Shown: positions 1 through 6,546 of the stretch, piece by piece
Layout: each line of letters starts with the position of its first letter
Numbering within the stretch: position 1 is the first letter of the stretch
Assembly: GCA_030838885.1 (NCBI GenBank)
Contig: JAUZEU010000281.1
Location: forward strand, 1 to 8,938
DNA from: Bryobacterales bacterium
GTDB taxonomy: Bacteria; Acidobacteriota; Terriglobia; Bryobacterales; Bryobacteraceae
Length of the DNA: 8,938 bases
Direction of reading: 5' to 3'
The notes under the pieces: generated by a model
Told to the model about the DNA's origin: nothing
Databases searched by the model: none
What the model saw: the letters and a program-made list of their open reading frames with translations, nothing else
Translations under genes and position numbers: made by a program

Positions 1-43
1 TCATAAACACGATGTGACGGCAACTGCCCCCTGAATCCTTTTG

Positions 44-60
44 CCCGGAACATTTCCGGG
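44..60. repeat. Perfect inverted repeat (7-bp arms, 3-nt loop)
   Basis: CCCGGAA at 44-50 and TTCCGGG at 54-60 are exact reverse complements around CAT. No T-run follows on either strand, so it does not look like an intrinsic terminator. It sits about 70 bp upstream of the lipoprotein start. It could be a protein-binding site or the remains of a terminator from a gene left of the window; the sequence does not decide. The rest of 1-131 holds nothing I can call a gene. Confidence 0.4.
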
Positions 61-108
61 ACATGAATCCGTTCCGCCGATCGGTCGCATGGCGCGGACG
101 ATTTGTGA

Positions 109-114
109 AATAAT
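109..114 (+). promoter_or_regulatory. Candidate -10 element for the lipoprotein gene
   Basis: AATAAT matches TATAAT at 5 of 6 positions and stands out in a GC-rich stretch 17 bp before the ATG. The -35 position carries only a poor match (TCGCAT around 85-90). Transcription from here would give a leader of roughly 10 nt without a Shine-Dalgarno sequence. This is a weak, position-based call. Confidence 0.25.
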
Positions 115-131
115 AACCCCAATCCGCATCT

Positions 132-704
132 ATGCATAACAGTCTTTCCGCGTGGGCAGCCGCGTCCTTGTTGCTGCTCTCCGCCTGCTCCATGGCCCCG
201 TCCCGCCAAACGAAGGTTTATCAAGCCGGTGAAAAAGCCGCAGTCGACAAGCTGACTTATGCCGTGATCGACTCGCAAATTCATCCGCGCCTTGGTGACG
301 ATCCCAACAGTCCGCGAATCCCTGAAAATCGCTTCTACGCGGTTCAGGTCGCGATTTCCAACGGGGCCAGTACGGAGGCCACGGTTCCTTCCATGACCCT
401 CATCGACGACTCCGGGAAGACTTATAATGAACTGGCCGACGGTTCAGGACTGCACCACTGGCTGGGCGTTGTCCGTCGGGTGGCTCCCGCCCAAACGGAG
501 CGCGGTGAAGTTCTTTTCGATGCGCCGGCTGCCCACTACAGGCTCAAGCTGACAGACGATAGCGATAAAGACGATGTCTACATCGATCTTCCCCTGAGTT
601 TCGTCCACGAGCAGATGGGAAGCGAGGCTGGAACGCCGGATCTCACCAACCCTGCAACAGGGGGAGTACCGGGAGTGATCACGCGCCCGGCTCAGAAGAA
701 GTAA
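132..704 (+). CDS. DUF4352-like lipoprotein
   Basis: A 190-aa exported protein. The N-terminus is short and hydrophobic with an apparent lipobox, L16-S17-A18-C19, so Cys19 would be lipidated and the protein membrane-anchored. The n-region has no Lys/Arg, only His2, which is weak for a signal peptide. Residues about 35-157 read like the DUF4352 immunoglobulin-like fold: a strand with FYAVQVAISN (68-77), a TLIDDSGKTY turn (89-98), then a GEVLFDAP stretch (125-132) and a final IDLPLSF strand (151-157). That order, including the small-residue-rich step before GxVxFDxP, is typical of the family. The last 30 residues are Gly/Pro/Thr-rich and probably disordered. No Shine-Dalgarno is visible before the ATG. 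The secreted protein at 714 follows after 9 bp, so the two are probably co-transcribed. The biochemical function is unknown; the family occurs on lipoproteins of many bacteria. The fold call is from memory of the pattern. Confidence 0.8.
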   Translation: MHNSLSAWAAASLLLLSACSMAPSRQTKVYQAGEKAAVDKLTYAVIDSQIHPRLGDDPNSPRIPENRFYAVQVAISNGASTEATVPSMTLIDDSGKTYNELADGSGLHHWLGVVRRVAPAQTERGEVLFDAPAAHYRLKLTDDSDKDDVYIDLPLSFVHEQMGSEAGTPDLTNPATGGVPGVITRPAQKK

Positions 705-713
705 GATCAGGGT

Positions 714-1586
714 GTGGCAACGATAGTTCTTCACGCTGCGGCGGCGGTAGCTCTATCCTGGATGGTGTTTTGCACATCGGTGTGCGCCCAAACCAAACAA
801 CCTGCAGCCCCGGCTTTGACCGTATCCGGCGGGGTTATTTCACAATTCGAAGACGGGGCGGCGATCCCTTCCGGGCAAAAGCTCGTTTCCGGGGAGACCG
901 CCTTCTTCCGTTTTTCGGCGCAGGGATTCAGGAAGTCGGAAGAGGGAAGAGTTCAGCTCACCGGCCATGCGCAGGCTTTCGATCCGGAGGGGAAACCCAT
1001 CATGCCCGTGGAGGAAGTTGCAATTGCAACTTCCTTACGGGATGAGGACAAAGACTGGCAACCAGTGCTGCATTTCCAGTTTCAGGTGCCGCCTATCGCG
1101 CGGCCAGGCACTTACCGGATCCACTTTGAGGCGAGTGACGATCAAACGAAGAAGACCGCTACCGGCGAAACCACATTCGCCGTGGCGGGCCTGGATGTTC
1201 CGTCCAGCCCGACGCTCGTGATCCGCGGGCTCGGCTTCTACCGGACAGCGGATGATGAAACCCCACTTCGGGTGCCGGCTTACCGGTCCGGCGATATGGT
1301 GTGGATGAAGTTCAGCGCCACGGGATACAAGTACGGCGAACAGAACGCGGTCGATGTCAGTTACGACGTGTCGGTTACGACGGCCGAAGGAAAGCCTCTG
1401 TTTGCTCAGCAGGATGCTGCGGTGGAGCGAAGCCAGGCATTCTACCCACAGCCTTGGGTGCCGGGAGCGTTCAGCCTGACGCTGCAGCCGAACATGCGCC
1501 AGGATGAGTACAAGGTGGAGATTACGGCGCGCGATGGAGTGGGCAATCAGACTGCGAAGGCAACCGCGACTTTCCGGGTGGAGTAA
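714..1586 (+). CDS. Secreted protein with two tandem Ig-like domains
   Basis: A 290-aa protein starting at GTG, 9 bp after the lipoprotein stop. Residues 1-25 form a hydrophobic signal sequence with a likely signal peptidase I site after V23-C24-A25. The mature part is two copies of one beta-rich module, about 34-157 and 166-290. Matching landmarks are FFRFSAQGF (64-72) with WMKFSATGY (197-205), EGKPI (92-96) with EGKPL (225-229), and GTYRIHFEASD (132-142) with DEYKVEITARD (264-274), each ending in an A-T-F-x-V strand. Such modules resemble bacterial Ig-like or invasin-type domains that bind partners or act as spacers outside the cytoplasm. There is no catalytic motif and no transmembrane helix beyond the signal, so it is probably periplasmic. 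It converges on rnc with 24 bp between the stops. I do not recognise a named family, and no function can be assigned beyond an exported adhesion- or scaffold-like protein. Confidence 0.8.
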   Translation: MATIVLHAAAAVALSWMVFCTSVCAQTKQPAAPALTVSGGVISQFEDGAAIPSGQKLVSGETAFFRFSAQGFRKSEEGRVQLTGHAQAFDPEGKPIMPVEEVAIATSLRDEDKDWQPVLHFQFQVPPIARPGTYRIHFEASDDQTKKTATGETTFAVAGLDVPSSPTLVIRGLGFYRTADDETPLRVPAYRSGDMVWMKFSATGYKYGEQNAVDVSYDVSVTTAEGKPLFAQQDAAVERSQAFYPQPWVPGAFSLTLQPNMRQDEYKVEITARDGVGNQTAKATATFRVE

Positions 1587-1610
1587 GGCATCCCCTGGCG
1601 GCTGCCACTG

Positions 1611-2351
1611 TTAATACGGTGCCCCTGCATGAAGTTCGTGTGGCTCCTTCAGAATCCGGCAAACTTCCTGCGCGGCATTGTGCGCAGCCACCTTCTTCGA
1701 AGACCCTTCCGCCGTCACCGCGAGATCCTTGCCAACCCGCACTTCCATCACGAAAATCCGCGCGTGCCCTGGACCACCCTCGCCCAGCAACACATATTGT
1801 GGGCGCGGCAGATTCCGCTCCCGCACAATCCGCTCCAGTTCAGCCCTGAAATCATGTGGCGGCCCCGCGCCGGCCAGCTGCGCAAGTTCCTCGTCGCCCG
1901 GAATCGAGTACCGAAGCAGAATATTCCGCACCGCATCGGCACCGCCGTCCAGATAAACGGCAGCCAGCACGGCCTCCAGCGCATTCACCAGCAGGCGCTG
2001 CTTGGAGCGCCCGCCTGCAGTCTCCTCACCACGACCCAGATGAAGATATCGCCCCAGATCCAGCCGGTGCGCCGCCGCCAGCAGATGTGCGGCGCTTACC
2101 AGATGATTCTTCAGCAGGCTCAGCTGCCCTTCCGTGAAATCCTGAAAGCGGCTGAAGAGCCACTCGCTGACCAGCCAGCCCAACACCGAATCGCCCAGAA
2201 ACTCCAGCCGTTCGTTGTCGAGCGCAGTCAATCCCTCATTCGCACTGGAACTGTGCGTCAGGGAGCGAACCAGCAGCGACCTGTCGGAAAATACGTGACC
2301 CAGAGCCCTCTCGAGCTCCCCCAGGTCGCCTGATATTCCTGTAGCTTGCAA
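1611..2351 (-). CDS. rnc: Ribonuclease III
   Basis: A 246-aa double-strand-specific endoribonuclease that matures rRNA precursors and cuts structured mRNAs in the cytoplasm. The RNase III domain covers about residues 10-150. The signature NERLEFLGDSVL is at 46-57, giving Glu47, Glu50 and Asp54 as equivalents of E. coli Glu38, Glu41 and Asp45. Glu74 (TEGQL) matches Glu65, and Glu126 in ALEA matches the essential Glu117. The equivalent of Asp114 is Asn123 (codon AAT, 1983-1985), an unusual change at a metal-site position. A dsRNA-binding domain fills about 165-238, with the basic GSSKKVAAHNAA helix near its end. The start is TTG: an in-frame stop (that of the gene before it) lies 18 nt upstream, no ATG or GTG is available, and TTG gives the usual N-terminal spacing to the signature. 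No good Shine-Dalgarno is seen, so coupling to the upstream TPR gene is plausible. Length is normal for the family. Confidence 0.95.
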   Translation of the reverse strand: MQATGISGDLGELERALGHVFSDRSLLVRSLTHSSSANEGLTALDNERLEFLGDSVLGWLVSEWLFSRFQDFTEGQLSLLKNHLVSAAHLLAAAHRLDLGRYLHLGRGEETAGGRSKQRLLVNALEAVLAAVYLDGGADAVRNILLRYSIPGDEELAQLAGAGPPHDFRAELERIVRERNLPRPQYVLLGEGGPGHARIFVMEVRVGKDLAVTAEGSSKKVAAHNAAQEVCRILKEPHELHAGAPY

Positions 2352-2369
2352 TGAGAAAGGAACCGCTGC

Positions 2370-3113
2370 TTACTTCTTGGTCGCGGCCTGTGCCCGGGCT
2401 TTATCTTTGTTCGCGATGTCCTTGATCTGGGCATTCGCGTTCGGCGCATTGGCGGCTTTGTCAAACCAGGGCACGGCCTGTTCGTATTTCTTCAGGTCGA
2501 GAAGGACGCGACCGCCGCGAATCAGATCCGTCGGATCAGAGTCCATTTCGGCCACCTTCTGGAAATTGGCTGTCACGTCATCCATCTTGTTGTGAAACGC
2601 AGCAACGATCCCCAGTGCCAGGTAACTCTGGCCCATGAAGTCATTCTTCACTTCGGTCCACTGCGCATCCGGCAACTGTGCGTTGGGCTTTTCGGCCGTC
2701 TTCAGGAGTTCCAGCGACTCATTGGCGTACTTTGCCGCCTTGGTCAGCTTCTCTTCTTTATCGAGGTCGTTCGATTTCGTAGTCGAGGCATAGAGCTTTG
2801 CAAGAAGAACCGTTGCCTGATAGTTTTTCGGATCCGCTTCAAGAGTCTGTTCGCCATAAACGATAGCCTTATCCGTATCGCCCTTTTGCATGTACGACTC
2901 CGCTTCGAGTTCCAGCGCAAACGACTTAAACTCGGTGTCGGCGAAGTTCTTGATCAGATCGTCTGCAGCCTTGATACGGCTGTCCGGGTCCTTCGCATCC
3001 ATCACTGCCTGAATAGCCTGCCCTTCTTTGGCTGACTTTGGCTTGAGCTGCTTTTGAGCGAACACCTGCGTGCCAGCAAGCAACAGCAGTGCGACTGGGG
3101 TAAAACGCCTCAT
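2370..3113 (-). CDS. Exported TPR-repeat protein
   Basis: A 247-aa protein. Residues 1-19 are a clear signal peptide (Arg2-Arg3, a VALLLLAG core, then VFA before Q20), so it is probably periplasmic. The rest is alpha-helical with tetratricopeptide-like repeats: about 64-97 (ALELEAESYMQKGDTDKAI...LEADP), 98-138, 161-194 (YLALGIVAAFHNKMDDVTANF) and 195-222 (RVLLDLKKYEQAVPWFDKA). The tail is Lys/Ala-rich. TPR solenoids are protein-protein interaction scaffolds; no enzymatic motif is present. The ATG is well supported: AGGAGA lies at 3121-3126, 7 nt before it, and the start overlaps the upstream gene's TGA in an ATGA, a sign of translational coupling. rnc follows 18 nt later on the same strand. 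The partner is unknown; the neighbouring TPR protein is the obvious candidate. Confidence 0.88.
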   Translation of the reverse strand: MRRFTPVALLLLAGTQVFAQKQLKPKSAKEGQAIQAVMDAKDPDSRIKAADDLIKNFADTEFKSFALELEAESYMQKGDTDKAIVYGEQTLEADPKNYQATVLLAKLYASTTKSNDLDKEEKLTKAAKYANESLELLKTAEKPNAQLPDAQWTEVKNDFMGQSYLALGIVAAFHNKMDDVTANFQKVAEMDSDPTDLIRGGRVLLDLKKYEQAVPWFDKAANAPNANAQIKDIANKDKARAQAATKK

Positions 3114-4603
3114 TTCGGCTTCTCCTGATTCCTGGGTATATTTTGCGATTCTTTGCGGGCGGCCTCAAGGGCACGGTCCGATGCTCCGGGAACCGCCAGC
3201 GCTTCCTGATAGTACTTCGCCGCCCTGCCCGGATCGTTGGCGGCTTTGGAAAGACGGGCCAGATAAACGTAACTCCACGCCTTCGTAAACGGGTCGGGGG
3301 ATGCGCCCAGCGTCTTCTCAAACAGCTTGACCGCCGCATCCGGCTGGTTCTGCAACGCGGAAATCCGGGCGAGACCATACCATGCCTGCGCGTGCTCTTC
3401 GGCCGACCCCTTCTGCTCCAGCGACTTCAGAAACAGGTCGCGGGATTTGTCGAGCGACTTCGCGGAGTACAACGTTTCCGCTTCTTCCAGAGTCTTTGCT
3501 GCTGCCGAAAGCTCCGGCCCGGCAACCGCCACCTGCTGAGCCTTCCGCTGCAACTGGCCGGAATCAAACTTCACGGCGGAAATGCGTGCGGTTTCATGCT
3601 TCAGATCGATGGCGTTGATCATCTCTTCAGCGTAAAAGCGCATCCCCTGCTGCTGCTGCTCAAACACGGGAAGTTGTTCCGAAAAGAACTCCGTAAGCAC
3701 GTACCCTTGCCGCATGGCCTGCTGAATACCCGCTCTGTTCTTATCCATCCGGCATTCCACCGCTTTGATCAGACTTTCATTGCTCAGCAGCACAAAGTCG
3801 TTCTTGTAGTTGTCTTCCAGCGGAGCAAGTTGCACCACGTCCAGCAGGGAGCGCTTCTGCTGCAAATCCATCCCGTACTTGATCATGATCGGGTCCAGTT
3901 CAAAGTGCAAATAAGCATGCCGGATATCGAACATCTTTGGCTCAGCCGAGGGCGTCACAATCACAAACGCATCGTCGCCATAGTTGCGCGTCTGCACCTG
4001 CTGCGGCGTGCCCAGCAGATCGATAAAGATCTGGAAACGACGCCCCAGGTAACCACCCGAAGGAACTCGCAAATAACCATCCACCTTCGTGGTCATGCCC
4101 AGCACAGGTGTATGGTATTTCTCGATTTCCTTGTCGTACACCGGGCGGGCGCGCCGCCATAACTCCTCCAGATTCGCCTGGCGGTAGAAGTCGATCAGCA
4201 GCGGTGTCAGACCCGCCAGCGCCTTCGCGTCGGGAGGGATTTCCACATCGCGCGTTCTCCATGCGAAATCCGGTGGCCCTGTGACAGAAAGAGCATAGGA
4301 GATGTACTGCGCAAGGTCCTGTACACCGGACTTCTTGCGCCCGTTCGTCTGCACAAAACGCTTCAGCTCCGGCAACGACGCGATGCTCTGCTGCGCCAGG
4401 TACTCCCGCAACTGCATCCGGAGCGGGCTGTTATCAGGCAGTTTAATCCCGTCATCGAAGCCTGCCGCATTGATGGCGGCGAGCACATAAAACAGGTTTT
4501 CGTTTGCGTCGAGCTGAAGGGCTTCCGCGCCAAACGTTCTGCTGGAAAACAGAAGGCAGAGGACGGCGGCGAACGCGCTGGCGGGGGGCAGAAATCGCTT
4601 CAA
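3110..4603 (-). CDS. Exported TPR protein with degenerate peptidase-like centre
   Basis: A 497-aa protein if it starts at TTG 4603. I chose this start because it opens with Lys2-Arg3 and a hydrophobic core ending in TFGA (23-26), a normal signal peptide. It also has a weak CAGG 9-10 nt upstream and clears the glgA start. A GTG at 4651 would add 16 residues before the signal and overlap the 5' end of glgA. The N-terminal 300 residues are a conserved-looking region of unknown function. Around 229-238 the stretch HAYLHFELDP, followed by NESLIKAVECRM (275-286), resembles the HExxH...ExxVRA layout of DUF4932-like metallopeptidases, but the catalytic Glu is Ala. Three TPR-like hairpins follow at about 372-402, 407-437 and 441-473. 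It is probably a periplasmic scaffold. It is the first gene of the cluster with the second TPR gene (4-bp overlap) and rnc. The function is not known. Confidence 0.82.
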   Translation of the reverse strand: MKRFLPPASAFAAVLCLLFSSRTFGAEALQLDANENLFYVLAAINAAGFDDGIKLPDNSPLRMQLREYLAQQSIASLPELKRFVQTNGRKKSGVQDLAQYISYALSVTGPPDFAWRTRDVEIPPDAKALAGLTPLLIDFYRQANLEELWRRARPVYDKEIEKYHTPVLGMTTKVDGYLRVPSGGYLGRRFQIFIDLLGTPQQVQTRNYGDDAFVIVTPSAEPKMFDIRHAYLHFELDPIMIKYGMDLQQKRSLLDVVQLAPLEDNYKNDFVLLSNESLIKAVECRMDKNRAGIQQAMRQGYVLTEFFSEQLPVFEQQQQGMRFYAEEMINAIDLKHETARISAVKFDSGQLQRKAQQVAVAGPELSAAAKTLEEAETLYSAKSLDKSRDLFLKSLEQKGSAEEHAQAWYGLARISALQNQPDAAVKLFEKTLGASPDPFTKAWSYVYLARLSKAANDPGRAAKYYQEALAVPGASDRALEAARKESQNIPRNQEKPK

Positions 4604-4612
4604 AATGCTTAT

Positions 4613-4618
4613 GCCTGA
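4613..4618 (-). promoter_or_regulatory. Weak ribosome binding site supporting the TTG start
   Basis: TCAGGC on the minus strand, 9 nt before TTG 4603, is the only purine-rich match in front of this start. It is weak, but the spacing fits and it favours TTG 4603 over GTG 4651, where the upstream sequence is a G/C run. Confidence 0.3.
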
Positions 4619-4624
4619 AAGGGC

Positions 4625-4631
4625 TAATATA
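4625..4631. promoter_or_regulatory. Candidate shared -10 element between divergent genes
   Basis: TAATATA is the only AT-rich stretch in the roughly 40 bp between the TPR-cluster start (TTG 4603) and the glgA start (GTG 4645). Read on the minus strand, 4631-4626 gives TATATT (5 of 6 to consensus). On the plus strand, 4625-4630 gives TAATAT (4 of 6). Predicted transcription starts would give leaders of about 16 nt (minus) and 7 nt (plus). No good -35 box is seen on either side. This is an inference from position and symmetry. Confidence 0.35.
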
Positions 4632-4644
4632 CCATTGTTGGAAA

Positions 4645-6105
4645 GTGCCACCGGCCCCCCGTAACAAGCCTCGCATCATGATGGTCTCCTCTGAGGCAAG
4701 CCCCTGGGCGAAAAGCGGAGGACTGGCCGACGTAGTCGGCGCACTGCCCATCGCCCTCGCTCAATCAGGTCACCCCGTGGCTGTTGTTATTCCACGCTAC
4801 ATGCATGCCCAGGAGGCTCCGGCACAGCGCGTCCTCAGCGGGCTTCCCATCCTGCTGGGCTCTGCGAGCTATGACGTAAGCGTGTGGGAAATGAGTTCCG
4901 GTGGCGTCACAACGTATTTCATCGAAAATGCGGGATTATATGGGCGGGAAGGGCTCTACGGCGACCGCTATGGTGATTATGGTGACAACCATATTCGCTT
5001 CGCTCTTCTCTGCAAAGCCGCTCTCGAAATTTCACGGCTGCTTTTCCAGGCCGATATTTTCCATTGCCATGACTGGCAGGCCGGGCTAGTGCCCGTCTAT
5101 CTAAAGACCTCGGCGGCTGTGGATCCGACCTTTCTGAACACGAAAACAATCACCACCATTCACAATCTGGGTTATCAGGGGATCTTCAAATCGGGCGTAA
5201 TGCGCGATATCTCCCTTCCCGGCTGGCTCTACCGCTCCGATCTGCTCGAATTCTGGGGCGACATCAGCCTGCTGAAGGGTGGCCTGGTCTTTTCCGACGC
5301 CCTGACGACGGTGAGCCGCAAGTACGCCGAAGAGATCCAGACTCCGGAGTATGGCTTCGGCATGGATGGCCTGCTGCGCGCGCGCCGTGGGTCACTCACC
5401 GGCATCATCAACGGCGTGGATTATGACCGCTGGAACCCCCAGACGGATCCCGCCATCCCTGTTCACTACTCGGCATCAGATCTCGCCGGCAAACAGGCTT
5501 GCAAGCGCGAACTGCTACGCGAAATGGGTTTGCCGGAAGCCGCCATGAAGCGCCCCTTGCTGGGCATCGTTTCCCGCTTTGCCAGCCAGAAGGGATTCGA
5601 CCTGATTGGCGATATCGCCTGGGATCTTTTCGAGGACGATGTTTCGCTTGTGGTGCTGGGGAACGGCGAATCCCGTTACGAAGAGATGTTCCAAACGCTG
5701 GTATCGCACTTTCCCGAGAAAGTTGCCCTGCAGATCGGCTACAACGACCGGCTGGCTCACCGCATCGAAGCCGGATCCGACATCTTCCTGATGCCCAGCC
5801 GTTACGAACCATGCGGGCTGAACCAGATCTACAGTCTGCGCTACGGAACCGTACCGGTGGTACGGGCGACAGGCGGCCTGGACGACACGATCAGCGATCT
5901 GCCGGGCTCACAGACCGGCTTTAAGTTCACCGACTACAATGGGAGAGCGCTGCTGGGCACCATTCGTGCGGCATGTGCGGCGTGGACGGACCGGAAGTGG
6001 TGGACAAGCATGATGATACGCGGAATGAGGCAGGATTTTTCATGGGCTGCTTCGGCGGCGGAGTACTCGCGGCTCTACAGCTTGTTGCATCCTTCGACGG
6101 CCTAA
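4645..6105 (+). CDS. glgA: Glycogen synthase, ADP-glucose dependent (GT5)
   Basis: Transfers glucose from ADP-glucose to the growing alpha-1,4-glucan chain, the elongation step of bacterial glycogen synthesis in the cytoplasm. From GTG 4645 it is 486 aa, normal for GlgA. The first Rossmann domain carries the nucleotide-sugar motif KSGGL (23-27; usually KTGGL), then HCHDWQAG and TIHNLGYQG. The linker region has INGVDYDRWNP. The second domain has SRFASQKGFD, then MPSRYEPCGL with the catalytic EPCGL at 388-392, and RATGGLDDT. The ATG pair at 4678-4683 is less likely as the start because it would remove part of strand beta-1 (KPRIMMVSSE). An upstream ATG at 4504 would overlap the divergent gene by about 100 bp, so I reject it. 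No glgB, glgC or glgP lies in the window. The product is cytosolic, with no signal or transmembrane segment. Confidence 0.95.
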   Translation: MPPAPRNKPRIMMVSSEASPWAKSGGLADVVGALPIALAQSGHPVAVVIPRYMHAQEAPAQRVLSGLPILLGSASYDVSVWEMSSGGVTTYFIENAGLYGREGLYGDRYGDYGDNHIRFALLCKAALEISRLLFQADIFHCHDWQAGLVPVYLKTSAAVDPTFLNTKTITTIHNLGYQGIFKSGVMRDISLPGWLYRSDLLEFWGDISLLKGGLVFSDALTTVSRKYAEEIQTPEYGFGMDGLLRARRGSLTGIINGVDYDRWNPQTDPAIPVHYSASDLAGKQACKRELLREMGLPEAAMKRPLLGIVSRFASQKGFDLIGDIAWDLFEDDVSLVVLGNGESRYEEMFQTLVSHFPEKVALQIGYNDRLAHRIEAGSDIFLMPSRYEPCGLNQIYSLRYGTVPVVRATGGLDDTISDLPGSQTGFKFTDYNGRALLGTIRAACAAWTDRKWWTSMMIRGMRQDFSWAASAAEYSRLYSLLHPSTA

Positions 6106-6112
6106 ACGACTC

Positions 6113-6120
6113 TATATATT
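6113..6120 (+). promoter_or_regulatory. Candidate -10 element for trxA
   Basis: The 31-bp gap between glgA and trxA contains TATATATT (6113-6120), which includes 5-of-6 matches to TATAAT. No convincing -35 is present (only TTCGAC at 6093-6098), and the predicted start would fall right at the Shine-Dalgarno. trxA may instead be read from the glgA transcript. Low confidence. Confidence 0.25.
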
Positions 6121-6135
6121 CAGACGAGGACAGAC

Positions 6136-6465
6136 ATGGCAGGACCAAATACACTTACTTTCACAGACGCCGGATGGGACACGGAAGTCCTTCAGTCCGA
6201 CACACCCGTACTGGTCGACTTCTGGGCGACCTGGTGCGGACCTTGCCGCGCGATAGCGCCTTCAGTCGATGCGCTCGCCGACGAGTATGCCGGTAAAGTG
6301 AAGGTCGGCAAGCTCGATGTCGATTCGAACGGCGCCACGGCTATGCGGTATCAGGTGCGCGGTATCCCCACGCTTCTGATGATCAAAGGCGGCCAGGTGG
6401 TTGGCCAACTGGTAGGCGGCGCCAGCAAGAGCGCCATCCAGGAGCTGATCGACAAGAACGCGTAA
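6136..6465 (+). CDS. trxA: Thioredoxin
   Basis: A 109-aa classical thioredoxin that reduces disulfides in cytosolic proteins and is recycled by thioredoxin reductase. The redox motif WCGPC is at 33-37, the buried Asp28 precedes it in VDFWATWC, and the cis-proline is Pro78 in RGIPTLL. The whole chain matches the family length and has no signal peptide, so it is cytosolic rather than a periplasmic Dsb/Tlp type. The start is well supported: GAGGA at 6126-6130 lies 5 nt before the ATG. It begins 30 bp after glgA on the same strand and is followed by a strong intrinsic terminator. No trxB is in the window. Confidence 0.96.
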   Translation: MAGPNTLTFTDAGWDTEVLQSDTPVLVDFWATWCGPCRAIAPSVDALADEYAGKVKVGKLDVDSNGATAMRYQVRGIPTLLMIKGGQVVGQLVGGASKSAIQELIDKNA

Positions 6466-6486
6466 TTTCGCGAACAGCATATTCAG

Positions 6487-6530
6487 GAGCCCGGCCGGAG
6501 ATGATCCGGACCGGGCTCTTTCTTTGTTCT
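6487..6530 (+). terminator. Intrinsic terminator of trxA
   Basis: GAGCCCGG (6487-6494) pairs perfectly with CCGGGCTC (6511-6518). An inner CCGG/CCGG (6495-6498 with 6506-6509) extends this to 12 bp with a single bulged A and a 7-nt loop. The tail TTTCTTTGTTCT follows at once. It is placed 21 bp after the trxA stop and shows that the ArsC-like gene downstream is a separate unit or depends on read-through. Confidence 0.92.
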
Positions 6531-6546
6531 GGGACAATTGAAGTGT

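Noticed and set aside
44..60. The left-edge hairpin as an intrinsic terminator
   Set aside because: No T-run follows on either strand, so it is listed only as an inverted repeat.
3..92. Minus-strand 29-codon open frame at the left edge
   Set aside because: Too short, no ribosome binding site and no protein-like features.
1587..1610. Bidirectional terminator between the two convergent stops
   Set aside because: Only a 4-bp GGCA/TGCC pairing is visible and there is no T-run.
1629..2333. A 234-codon open frame on the plus strand over rnc
   Set aside because: rnc on the minus strand has all family motifs; the antisense frame has none and is Pro/Arg/Gln-rich.
3645..3662. CTG/CAG triplet run encoding four Gln in a row
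   Set aside because: A short codon-level run within a coding region; not long enough to count as a repeat tract.
3143..4162. A 339-codon open frame on the plus strand inside the TPR gene
   Set aside because: It is fully antisense to a gene with a signal peptide and TPR repeats, and its translation is Arg/His/Leu-rich without any motif, typical of the reverse of a GC-rich gene.
4504..4644. Longer N-terminus for GlgA from ATG 4504
   Set aside because: It would add 47 residues absent from the family and overlap the divergent gene by about 100 bp.
4604..4651. Start of the large TPR protein at GTG 4651
   Set aside because: It puts 16 polar residues before a complete signal peptide and overlaps the glgA start; kept only as an alternative.
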